From Tectiglobus sp965215755 (GTDB lineage: Bacteria; Pseudomonadota; Alphaproteobacteria; Rhizobiales; Hyphomicrobiaceae), in assembly GCA_965215755.1 (NCBI GenBank), contig OZ244119.1, forward strand, positions 5,518,001-5,582,000: a stretch of DNA of 64,000 bases, given 5' to 3'. The notes under the pieces are model-generated. The model was not told where the DNA came from. It did no database searches and saw only the letters and a program-made list of their open reading frames with translations. The position numbers were made by a program, and so were the translations under genes. This document shows, piece by piece, positions 44,044 to 52,237 of this stretch; the stretch's first letter is position 1; the number at the start of each line of letters is the position of its first letter.

Positions 44044-44694
44044 TCAACGCTTGGCGACCAAACACGCATAGTTATGGGCTGCTGTCGGATCGTCAAGATT
44101 GTGTTCGAGATGGGCCTTGGATACGGGATTGCTAAAGCCGGCCTGACGCAGGTAATCGAGGTGCAAGCTAATTTCGAACCGCCCAGGTTCATATTCCCAG
44201 TCGGTCCCGTCAGGTTTGATGAAGTCTCCATTTGCCAAAACACCACCAACTGGCAGTGTCTCGTAACAGCGCGCATACACATCAGCGACGGGCTGACGTC
44301 CACCCAGATCATGGAGAGCCCATGTCGAGATAATCGCATCCGGCTGCCGTGATAACTTGGACGGCCATGTCTGCTGCATCAGGTCTGCATTGGTGAACGT
44401 CACGCGATGTACCAGATCACCGATGGTCTCACGCGCCACATCAAAAAAGACCTCAGAAAAATCTAGCGCTTCATAGGTCAATGCAGCATCTCGTTCCAGG
44501 ATATGTCGTGCCATGTAACCAGGTCCAGTCCCAAGTTCTACGACATGCGGTGCATCTTTGCCTGTGGCCCGCACTTCATCCAGGATCATGTCGAACAGCT
44601 GCAGACGCGGTTCCGTGGGAACAAACCGGCTGGCCCAACCACGCACGAACTCCGCATCATGAAACTCGTGCTGCGCACCTACAAACCCGGCCAT
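44044..44694 (-). CDS. Class I SAM-dependent methyltransferase
   Basis: A 216-residue methyltransferase. Motif I is VVELGTGPGYMARHIL (near residue 51), the acidic post-I loop is EALDFSEVFFD, motif II region is VTFTNADLMQQTW, and IISTWALHDL lies near residue 121. The C-terminal part contains RQAGFSNP and a HLEHNLDDPTAAHNY segment. The substrate is not evident. GGAGATAGGGC precedes ATG 44694. It converges on the sulfatase gene and runs in the same direction as, and downstream of, the ABC transporter gene 182 bp away. Confidence 0.85.
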   Translation of the reverse strand: MAGFVGAQHEFHDAEFVRGWASRFVPTEPRLQLFDMILDEVRATGKDAPHVVELGTGPGYMARHILERDAALTYEALDFSEVFFDVARETIGDLVHRVTFTNADLMQQTWPSKLSRQPDAIISTWALHDLGGRQPVADVYARCYETLPVGGVLANGDFIKPDGTDWEYEPGRFEISLHLDYLRQAGFSNPVSKAHLEHNLDDPTAAHNYACLVAKR

Positions 44695-44875
44695 GCCCTA
44701 TCTCCACATCTCAAAGTCAATCGCAGGGACAACGTAGTACCACGTAGAACGTCAACGCAATCGCATGTTCGATATGTATAATCGACAGTTGCCGGACCAG
44801 GGATACCGGGTCGGCAGGGAACTGAGCCGCCGGGTGTCAACCGAGACATAGTCGTTGTAAGGCCGACGTGACAGG

Positions 44876-47800
44876 CTACTCCGCTGCGCTTCGGCCTACG
44901 GCCCCGGACATCTGGTGAGCAACGAGTTGCGCATAAAGCCCCCCCTTCGCGAGCAGTTCCGCGTGCGTCCCTGTCTCTGCAATCTTGCCTTCATTCAGCG
45001 CAACGATGATATCTGCGTTACGTACTGTCGAAAGGCGATGGGCAATCACGATGGTTGTGCGTTCCGACATCAATTCCTCGAGGGCTCGGCGCACAAAGCG
45101 TTCGTTGACGGCATCGAGATGGGACGTAGCTTCGTCAAGAATGAGTATGGGTGCGTCTTTGAGAAATGCGCGGGCAATTGCGACGCGCTGGCGTTGACCG
45201 CCCGACAGGCGCATCCCGCGCTCACCCACCCTGGTTTCCAATCCATCTGGTAAGCCCGCAACAAAGTCTGTCAGTGAGGCGCGCTGAAGGGCGCGCTCCA
45301 ATCGCTCATCGTTGGCGGATGGATCGGCAATTAGCACATTTGCGCGTAGCGTATCGTTGAACAAGTAAGTATCTTGGGCAACGAGGGCGACACTGTTGCG
45401 AAGCGCATCCAGCTTGAAGGAACGCAAGTCGTGGCCGTCCAAGCTGATCGTGCCCTCGGCGGGATCCCAGAATCGCATCAGCAGGTGAGCAATTGTCGTC
45501 TTACCCGCTCCCGACGGACCCACCAGAGCAATGGTCCGCCCGGCGGGCGCATCAAACGAGACCTTATCAAGTGCCGGCTGATTGGCTGTTTCATAGCGAA
45601 ACGTCACATTATCAAACGCGATCGGGAGGCCGATTGTTCCTTCTGGACCTGGAACACCGGGACCATCGACAACGGGGACAACCTCATGGTCGACGGCGTA
45701 GAGCCGCCTCGTGGCACCAAGCGTATCTGCAAGCTGTCGACTGACATTCGCAATCTCTGAAATCGGCAGAAAGGCCGCCATCGCCAACAGCGTCAGCATC
45801 GGCAGAATACCACTGTCGATTTGACCACCCGCGGCCATGCTGGCAGCGGTCATAATGACCGCCAATCCGCCCAACCCGGTTGCCACTTCCAGCAGCGAAG
45901 TCTGGAACGTCAAGTCCCGGAAAAACGGCAACCTTATGTTGTGGTGCAGCTCTGTCTGCGCGATCAATTCACGCCGCCGGGCATCGCTGTTTTGGAACGC
46001 GATGATCTCGCCCAGGCCCTGGATCGAATCAACCGCATGCGCGTTGAGTTCGGCCAATGCTTCCCGGGCTCTTGATCCTAACTCATCGACCCGCTTGCGC
46101 ATCAAGAACGGACTCAATCCCACCACGATCAGAAATGGCAACAGAGCCAGTGCAAGCGGCCAACCAAATGACAGCAACGTCATAACAACAATAGCCGGGA
46201 TCAAAACTGCGACGAAAGCCGGGGCAACGGTGTGCGCGAAGAAATACTCGACGAGCTCGACATCATGCGTTGCCATGGCGACCATGTCACCGGTTCGGCG
46301 CCTGACCATGTAGGCCGGAGCCAACTGATCCAGTTTCTTGAACAGAGCGATTCGCATTTCGGCCAACAGGCGGAAGGCCATGTCATGTGCAATCCATGAC
46401 TCAAGCCAGTGAAACAGCCCTGCAACGGGCGCCAGAATGGCGAGCAGAATGAGCAAATCACCGTAAGACTCACTGGTCTTCACTGCGAGGACAGCGAGCG
46501 CGCCAACCACTCCGATACCAATGAACGCAAGAACCCTGGTCACGCCGAAGAAGAACGTCAGGCCGAGCTTGGCCTTGTACGGGCCAATGTGTTTCATCAG
46601 TTCGCGTGCAGCAGACAACCAGCCCAGTCCTTCGGCCTTAACAATCGCATCCATTGGGGCGAATTGCGCCTCCTCGCTGTAAGTTGGCTGAACCACCTCG
46701 ACACCCTTGTGCGGGCTATCTATGCGCGCGCTGGAACCGAATTCAGACGATTCCTCAGCCTGAGCCGCCATCAAGTCATGATATACTCCGTGCCGCTCCA
46801 TGAGTTCCTGATGGCTGCCGGTCTCAACGATTCTCCCGTCACCCAGAACGAGAATGCGGTCGCAATCAATGATGCTGCTCAGGCGGTGCGCAAAGATCAA
46901 CGTTGTGCGGCCATGCATCAGGCGATCAAGCGCATCCTGTATGATGGCTTCGTTTTCCGCATCGACGGCCGACAGAGCCTCGTCCAAAATCAGGATAGGC
47001 GCATCACGCAGGATCGCCCGTGCGATGGCGATGCGCTGGCGCTGACCACCAGACAGCCGAATGCCTCGCTCACCGATGACCGTGTCATAACCATGCGGCA
47101 GTCTGGATATGAAATCATGCGCATTGGCTGCCCGGCAGGCTTCCGCCAACGCTTCGGCGGTCGCGCCTGGCCGACCAACCCGCAAATTGTCGGCAACCGT
47201 TCCATGAAACAGGTAAGTGTCTTGATTGACGACGGCGATCTGGCTTCGAAGCGTGGATAAGTCGAGAGCCCGAAGATCATGTCCTCCAATCCTGACAGCG
47301 CCGGCGGTCGGATCGTAAAACCGCAGCAGTAGCCTTACGATTGAGGACTTACCAGCACCACTTGGGCCAACGAAGCCGACGCGTTCTCCAGCTTTGATTT
47401 CAAAGGCTAGGCCATCGTGGGTCTTATCCGAACTCTTTGGATAAGCAAATTTGACGTCATCGAATGATACAGTCGGCATTAGAGCATTGGTCGGTGTGAT
47501 TGGTTGAGACGTACCAGCCGCGCGCTCTTGGACGACAGGCTTGGCGTCCAACAAATGAAAGATGGTCTGCGCCGAGGCCTGCGCAACCATGCCGTTGTGC
47601 ATCAATGATCTGAGGTCCCTCAACGGACGATAGACCTCAACACCCATCATCAAAATCACAATCAGCGCGGCAAGGCTCATCTCACCTTCGGTGACGCGGT
47701 ACGCACCCAGCGCAAGGGTTGCCGCCGCCCCAACTGCGATCCCCGTATCAGTGATGCCGCGGGCGAGAGAATTGGTCGCGAGAACCCACATCGTCGATTG

Positions 47801-48487
47801 GAACAGATGATCGGCTTTTTGTTTCAGAGATCGGGCCCGCTCGCTGCTTTGCCCAAATGCTTTCAAAGTTGCGAGACCTTGGACAGAATCCAGGAATTCA
47901 GCGGCAAATGCCTTGTAGGCACGCGAGCGACCCAGGCTGTTGGCTGCATCCCAACTGTGAAAGAGCTGTGGCGCAACAAGCGTCAAGAGAGCAGCCGTCA
48001 GCACGACCAGTGCAACCTGCCAGTCAAGAAACACGACGAATCCGAATATCAGAAACGGCGTCAGGGCTGAGATGATGAGCTGTGGCAGGTACTGACCGAA
48101 ATAGATCTCCAACTGCTCGACGCCATCGATCATTGCCATTATGGCATCGCCAGTTCGCTCCAAACCGAAATGCGCCGGGCCGAGTTCGGTAACTTTGTCG
48201 AATATCGTGGTGCGCAGGTGGACCTGGACTTTAGCGGCGGTTTCATGTGCCACCATCGTGCGCAAATACTCCAGCGCGCCGCGTATGACAATGACGGCGC
48301 CAACACCCAGTGCCGGCCATAATAATTCGGACGGGCCGGCGCCTTGAAACGTCAGGCCGATCAACCAGCCCAGAAGCGCTAGTCTGGCAATACCAAACAC
48401 GGTTGCCAGTACGCCAATGGCAACAGCCGCAGCGATGCGCCACCGGACGCCTCGCGTGAATTCCCACAAACGCCAGTCGAAATACAT
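44876..48487 (-). CDS. Fused double ABC transporter, exporter fold (CydDC-like layout: TMD-NBD-TMD-NBD)
   Basis: A 1203-residue inner-membrane ATPase with two complete halves. Half 1: six membrane helices to about residue 310, with YFGQYLPQL as seen in CydD-type proteins; Walker A GPSGAGKSS near residue 380, LSGGQRQRIAIARA near 476, Walker B ILILDEALSAVD, AHRLSS. Half 2: helices from about residue 645, Walker A GPSGAGKTT near 990, LSGGQRQRVAIARA near 1093, ILILDEATSHLD, AHRLST. Both catalytic Glu and both H-loops are present. It starts beside an ICE-like operator and is divergent from the iron-storage genes. It may export a thiol or haem compound like CydDC, or import a ferric siderophore like YbtPQ/IrtAB; the context favours an iron-linked role. 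Confidence 0.9.
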   Translation of the reverse strand: MYFDWRLWEFTRGVRWRIAAAVAIGVLATVFGIARLALLGWLIGLTFQGAGPSELLWPALGVGAVIVIRGALEYLRTMVAHETAAKVQVHLRTTIFDKVTELGPAHFGLERTGDAIMAMIDGVEQLEIYFGQYLPQLIISALTPFLIFGFVVFLDWQVALVVLTAALLTLVAPQLFHSWDAANSLGRSRAYKAFAAEFLDSVQGLATLKAFGQSSERARSLKQKADHLFQSTMWVLATNSLARGITDTGIAVGAAATLALGAYRVTEGEMSLAALIVILMMGVEVYRPLRDLRSLMHNGMVAQASAQTIFHLLDAKPVVQERAAGTSQPITPTNALMPTVSFDDVKFAYPKSSDKTHDGLAFEIKAGERVGFVGPSGAGKSSIVRLLLRFYDPTAGAVRIGGHDLRALDLSTLRSQIAVVNQDTYLFHGTVADNLRVGRPGATAEALAEACRAANAHDFISRLPHGYDTVIGERGIRLSGGQRQRIAIARAILRDAPILILDEALSAVDAENEAIIQDALDRLMHGRTTLIFAHRLSSIIDCDRILVLGDGRIVETGSHQELMERHGVYHDLMAAQAEESSEFGSSARIDSPHKGVEVVQPTYSEEAQFAPMDAIVKAEGLGWLSAARELMKHIGPYKAKLGLTFFFGVTRVLAFIGIGVVGALAVLAVKTSESYGDLLILLAILAPVAGLFHWLESWIAHDMAFRLLAEMRIALFKKLDQLAPAYMVRRRTGDMVAMATHDVELVEYFFAHTVAPAFVAVLIPAIVVMTLLSFGWPLALALLPFLIVVGLSPFLMRKRVDELGSRAREALAELNAHAVDSIQGLGEIIAFQNSDARRRELIAQTELHHNIRLPFFRDLTFQTSLLEVATGLGGLAVIMTAASMAAGGQIDSGILPMLTLLAMAAFLPISEIANVSRQLADTLGATRRLYAVDHEVVPVVDGPGVPGPEGTIGLPIAFDNVTFRYETANQPALDKVSFDAPAGRTIALVGPSGAGKTTIAHLLMRFWDPAEGTISLDGHDLRSFKLDALRNSVALVAQDTYLFNDTLRANVLIADPSANDERLERALQRASLTDFVAGLPDGLETRVGERGMRLSGGQRQRVAIARAFLKDAPILILDEATSHLDAVNERFVRRALEELMSERTTIVIAHRLSTVRNADIIVALNEGKIAETGTHAELLAKGGLYAQLVAHQMSGAVGRSAAE

Positions 48488-49058
48488 ATGCTTTATCTCA
48501 AATCTTTTGTGCGATCACGCATGCTGGAGTGAGTTCGCCTAACGACGTCATCACGCCCCAAGTCTCCCACGGTATGAGTCCAGAATGCAAACCGGAAAGT
48601 CGTTCGTCCACCATACCAACCCGACCGGCCAGAGCTCCTGATCCCGAGTCTCTGAATCTGGCGCCCCAGCCTATTGCGCACCACCTCAGAGACACGCAGA
48701 CCGCATCGCAACGTTCTGCTTTTCTTTCGTTCCTGCCGCTCGCTGCCGGCTACTTTAGAATTAGAATTATTCCAATTCTAAAGTACTGAAATAATTGATA
48801 AAATCACACTTTCCTTCTTGACTTGCCCCGTCGACATTTGTCAACTTCTCCTGCGACGACACCGATTGAATCGACTTGCGCGGCCATGATCACAGCCCGC
48901 ACGCGAATTGGTGAATTGGGGCAACGGGAAATCAAAGTCAGGCCTCTATGCAGTGTATCAGAGCAATTGGTTCAGCCGGTGTCCCCGGAATGATGCCTGA
49001 CAGATCCGCCGGGACAGCTTCATGCCAACTACTGCATGACACGACGTGGGAAAACGCG
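48488..49058. other. Divergent intergenic region of the iron locus
   Basis: About 570 bases between the fused ABC gene and the Cys-rich protein gene. It contains the iron-response palindrome listed at 48751–48785, followed by an AT-rich stretch to about 48820. The frame of the Cys-rich protein is open back to 48948 (AGG before an ATG), so its true 5' end may lie there. No RNA gene recognised. Confidence 0.5.
48751..48785. promoter_or_regulatory. Irr/ICE-like iron-response operator
   Basis: Perfect 12-bp arms TACTTTAGAATT (48751–48762) and AATTCTAAAGTA (48774–48785), with an 11-nt centre. Nested inside is TTAGAATTATTCCAA (48761–48775), matching the ICE pattern TTAGAAT-n-ATTCTAA at all but one position. 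Such elements bind Irr in Hyphomicrobiales and Rhodobacterales, switching iron genes by haem/iron status. It lies between the ABC gene and the ferritin genes. Confidence 0.7.
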
Positions 49059-49529
49059 ATGCGGCAGATACTTACACCTGAGCAGCTGGTTGGCTTTGGT
49101 TTCCGCGGCTGGATGGCCGGATACCAGTACTCCGATGTCTCATGTTGGGAGGAAGTCTGGAACCAATACGCCGTTGCGTTGGGCCAGAAGGCGGCGAAGT
49201 CTACCATCTCAGACCTCAGTTCATGGGTCCGTGAAGTCCGGCATTCGTCCTGTCGAACAATAGAAACCTATCCACCTGGATGCTCCGGCTTCTGCCGAGA
49301 TGAGTGCATTGCAATCTCGGTGATCGCGGCGCTCCAACACGATCATTGCCCGGCACTGCGTGCCTGTGCATTCGCGCTGATGGGGACCTCAGAAATCGAA
49401 CCGATGCTTGATCAGGCACTGGAGTTTGCCGGCAAGCTCCGTGAATCCAAGCAGATCTTATCAGCGTCTGTGATCTGCAACGTCGCTGATTTCGCCACGG
49501 ATGGGCTGTCAACCGAACGACCGAACTAA
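49059..49529 (+). CDS. Cys-rich protein of unknown function in the iron locus
   Basis: A 156-residue protein without signal peptide. The N terminus MRQILTPEQLVGFGFRGWMA is followed by aromatic sequence (SCWEEVWNQYAVALG). The middle is Cys-rich: SCRTIETYPPGCSGFCRDEC, then HDHCPALRACAFAL, six Cys within about 45 residues with spacing C-x10-C-x3-C-x3-C, which could bind a metal or Fe-S cluster. A helical C terminus follows. It is the first gene of the iron-storage side of the divergent operator, 44 nt before bfd. I do not recognise the family. The frame also allows an ATG at 48948. Confidence 0.7.
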   Translation: MRQILTPEQLVGFGFRGWMAGYQYSDVSCWEEVWNQYAVALGQKAAKSTISDLSSWVREVRHSSCRTIETYPPGCSGFCRDECIAISVIAALQHDHCPALRACAFALMGTSEIEPMLDQALEFAGKLRESKQILSASVICNVADFATDGLSTERPN

Positions 49530-49573
49530 ACAACAATGCGATACTTACAAGGCCACCTTGCGAGCGACACGCC

Positions 49574-49900
49574 ATGATAGTTTGTTCCTGTAACTACATT
49601 AGAGATCGCGACATCCATGAGGCTGTCGACAGCCTGACAGTCGCCGACCCGACCCGCGTTCTGACACCGGTGAAGGTTTACAAGTCGATTGGCATCCGCC
49701 CGAATTGCGGCTCCTGCCTCAGCCATGCGGCCGATATCATCCACAAGCGGGTGGCCTGCCTTCGAAATGGCCGACGCAGTAACGTCGAGCCTCTAAGAAA
49801 TGGGCTCAACGGTTCCGTCATTGAGACTGAGGAGGAGTATCAACAAGGCATGGAGCTGACACGATCGCACAGGCAATTCTCGGCACAGGTGACTACCTAA
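49574..49900 (+). CDS. bfd: Bacterioferritin-associated ferredoxin
   Basis: A 108-residue [2Fe-2S] protein that delivers electrons to bacterioferritin for iron release. Ligands are C4-x-C6 (MIVCSCNYIRD) and C45-x2-C48 (RPNCGSC), the Bfd/BFD-like pattern. The first 65 residues match the usual family length; the following 40-residue polar tail (with ETEEEYQQGMEL) is an extension of unknown role. It lies directly before bfr, in the order expected for this pair. Confidence 0.9.
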   Translation: MIVCSCNYIRDRDIHEAVDSLTVADPTRVLTPVKVYKSIGIRPNCGSCLSHAADIIHKRVACLRNGRRSNVEPLRNGLNGSVIETEEEYQQGMELTRSHRQFSAQVTT

Positions 49901-50028
49901 GTGGATTTTTATAATCCACAACAAATTGGCCGTGGGTTGAAGACCTCCCCAGATTTTGAAGGCCTTTGACCAAAACCGCGCTATAGCACTTAGCCATATT
50001 GGAATTGCAGTAGCGGAGAATGATCGCA

Positions 50029-50514
50029 ATGAAAGGCGACAAGGACGTCATCGAAGTTTTGAATGAAGCACTCAAGCATGAATTGGGGGCCGTCAATCAA
50101 TACTGGCTTCACTACCGTCTTCTCGACGACTGGGGATTGAAGAAGCTTGCCAAGAAAGAGCGCGAAGAATCGATCGAGGAGATGCAGCATGCCGACAGCA
50201 TTGTCGAACGCATCATCTTTCTGGAAGGGCATCCGAACCTACAACACGTTGCGCCGCTATTGATCGGTGAGAACGTCAAGGAGGTTCTGGAATGCGACCT
50301 GAAGGCAGAATACAGCGCGCGTGATCTCTACATGCGGGCCCGCAGGGTTTGCCGGGAGAGGGAAGACTTCGTCACCATGGCGCTGTTTGAAAAGCTGCTG
50401 GAGGACGAAGAAGGCCATATTGATTTCCTGGAGACGCAGCTGGAGCTTCTCGGCAACATCGGCGTTGAGAATTACAGCCACTTGAATGCCGTATCGGCGG
50501 ACGATGCGGAGTAA
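50029..50514 (+). CDS. bfr: Bacterioferritin
   Basis: A 161-residue iron-storage protein that forms a 24-subunit haem-containing shell. With ATG 50029 as residue 1, the ferroxidase ligands fall exactly at E18, E51, H54, E94, E127 and H130, and the haem ligand at M52 (EEMQHAD), identical numbering to the E. coli protein. So iron oxidation and haem binding should be intact. The start is chosen because GGAGA lies about 9 nt before it; ATG 50020 is too close to that site. It follows bfd and precedes the imelysin gene by 71 nt. Confidence 0.95.
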   Translation: MKGDKDVIEVLNEALKHELGAVNQYWLHYRLLDDWGLKKLAKKEREESIEEMQHADSIVERIIFLEGHPNLQHVAPLLIGENVKEVLECDLKAEYSARDLYMRARRVCREREDFVTMALFEKLLEDEEGHIDFLETQLELLGNIGVENYSHLNAVSADDAE

Positions 50515-50585
50515 CCGGCGGTGCTATGTGTCTCAGGGTGCACTGGGTTCCGCTACATAGCCGTCGTTTCTTGAAGGAGACTTCG

Positions 50586-51860
50586 ATGATGCGGAACTCA
50601 GTTGCTCTTGTGCTTGCAATGATCTGCCTGCTCTCAACCGCGCCGAGGGCTCAGGCCAAGACGACGGCACAGGACGTCATCAACACATATGCGGATCTCG
50701 CGCTTGCGAAATATCAAGACTCGCTGACGACAGCGAAAGCTCTCAAGGTGGCGGTCAGCCAGCTCATCGCGCGACCGACCCAGCCCAACCTGGAGGCAGC
50801 GCGCAAGGCCTGGATTGCGGCACGTGTTCCGTACCAACAAACCGAGGTTTACCGGTTCGGCAACCGGATCGTTGATGACTGGGAAGGCAAGGTCAACGCT
50901 TGGCCGCTCGACGAAGGGCTGATCGACTACGTTGCTGCCGACTACGGTACAGAATCAGACGAGAACCAGCTCTACGTCGCCAACGTGATTGCCAATAAGA
51001 GTCTGAAGATTGGTGGTCGCTCGATTGATGCTTCCAAAATTACCCAGTCGCTGCTCTCAGATGTACTGCAGGAGGCCGATGGCGTCGAAGCGAATGTTGC
51101 CACCGGTTATCATGCCATCGAATTTCTGCTTTGGGGTCAAGATCTCAACGGGTCCGGGCCCGGCGCAGGCAAACGGCCGGCCAGCGACTTTGACACCGGC
51201 AACTGCACTGGCGGCAATTGCGACCGGCGCGCGCAGTATTTGAGGGTTGCCACTGATCTGCTCATCTATGATCTGACTTGGATAGCGGCGCAGTGGACCC
51301 AAGATGGTGCAGCTCGTAAACAGTTACTCGCGGGCGATGGCTCGTCTGGCCTGATCGCGATTTTCACCGGGATGGGCTCGCTTTCCTATGGCGAACTGGC
51401 CGGTGAGCGCATGAAGCTCGGACTGATCCTCCACGATCCGGAAGAAGAGCACGACTGCTTCTCTGACAACACGCACAATTCGCACTTCTACAATGTTGTC
51501 GGCATTCAGAACGTCTATCTTGGCCGATATAAACGGATTGATGGCACGGTCGTGAGTGGCGCGAACCTGTCTGAGCTCGTTCGCTCTGCCGATCCTGGAA
51601 TTGATCAGCGGATGCGTGCGGCGTTATCCGCGAGCGTTGAGACATTCGCTGCCCTGGTGAAACGGGCTGAGACGGTGGAAGCCTATGATCAAATGATCGG
51701 AGAAGGCAACGCAGCAGGCAACTCGGTCGTACAGGCAGGCATCGATGCCTTGCTCAACCAGACCAAGGACATTGAACGCGCGATTGCGTCACTCAAGCTG
51801 AAGGCAATCCAATTCGAAGGTTCCGACAGCCTTGATGAACCATCGAAAGTGGCGCAATGA
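50586..51860 (+). CDS. Imelysin-family (peptidase M75-like) periplasmic iron protein
   Basis: A 424-residue exported protein with signal peptide MMRNSVALVLAMICLLSTAP (cleaved after AQA). The GxHxxE signature is GYHAIEFLLWGQDLNG near residue 180; near residue 300 CFSDNTHNSHFYNVVGIQNV is a second conserved block. Family members (imelysin, EfeO C-domain relatives) bind ferric iron; peptidase activity is doubtful for most. GAAGGAG lies 6 nt before ATG 50586. It is probably co-transcribed with bfd–bfr, joining periplasmic iron capture to cytoplasmic storage. Confidence 0.9.
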   Translation: MMRNSVALVLAMICLLSTAPRAQAKTTAQDVINTYADLALAKYQDSLTTAKALKVAVSQLIARPTQPNLEAARKAWIAARVPYQQTEVYRFGNRIVDDWEGKVNAWPLDEGLIDYVAADYGTESDENQLYVANVIANKSLKIGGRSIDASKITQSLLSDVLQEADGVEANVATGYHAIEFLLWGQDLNGSGPGAGKRPASDFDTGNCTGGNCDRRAQYLRVATDLLIYDLTWIAAQWTQDGAARKQLLAGDGSSGLIAIFTGMGSLSYGELAGERMKLGLILHDPEEEHDCFSDNTHNSHFYNVVGIQNVYLGRYKRIDGTVVSGANLSELVRSADPGIDQRMRAALSASVETFAALVKRAETVEAYDQMIGEGNAAGNSVVQAGIDALLNQTKDIERAIASLKLKAIQFEGSDSLDEPSKVAQ

Positions 51861-52061
51861 GTATTGGATGTGAGGCCACGGGCGTTAACTCTCAGCAACT
51901 GACGTTGTGTGCCAGCCCCGTCTATAACCGGCGGTCGAATTCTATTTGTCCTTGGCCTTTCTCCAGCCAATTGTCGCAGTTTGCGGGTGAGAGATCTGGC
52001 TCCCGCCCGCTCCTGTCGCTCAACTCGTTGAAGGCCTTCAATAATTGTCTGTGAACGTAGA

Positions 52062-52088
52062 TTAGAACTGTTCTTAGAATAATTCTAA
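52062..52088. promoter_or_regulatory. Tandem ICE-like palindromes before the DUF4856 gene
   Basis: TTAGAATAATTCTAA (52074–52088) is a perfect ICE palindrome. It overlaps a degenerate copy, TTAGAACTGTTCTTA (52062–52076), whose core AGAACTGTTCT is itself a perfect palindrome. Further AGAAT/ATTCT fragments occur at about 52155–52190. A possible promoter TTGAAT–16 nt–TACGAT lies just downstream. The rest of 51861–52237 holds nothing else recognisable. Confidence 0.65.
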
Positions 52089-52237
52089 TATGTTGTTTTT
52101 GTTGAATTTTTTCTTGACTAACCTACGATAGAGCAGCACATCTTGATCTTTATGGAATATAAAATTCTACATTTGACGCGAGCGTTTAGAATATCCGTAA
52201 AGGCCTCGTGAAAAATGTTGAAGGAAGGAACAAGACG

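Noticed and set aside
45374..45760. Plus-strand frames of up to 283 codons across the ABC transporter gene
   Set aside because: Shadows of a long, high-confidence minus-strand gene; none has family features.
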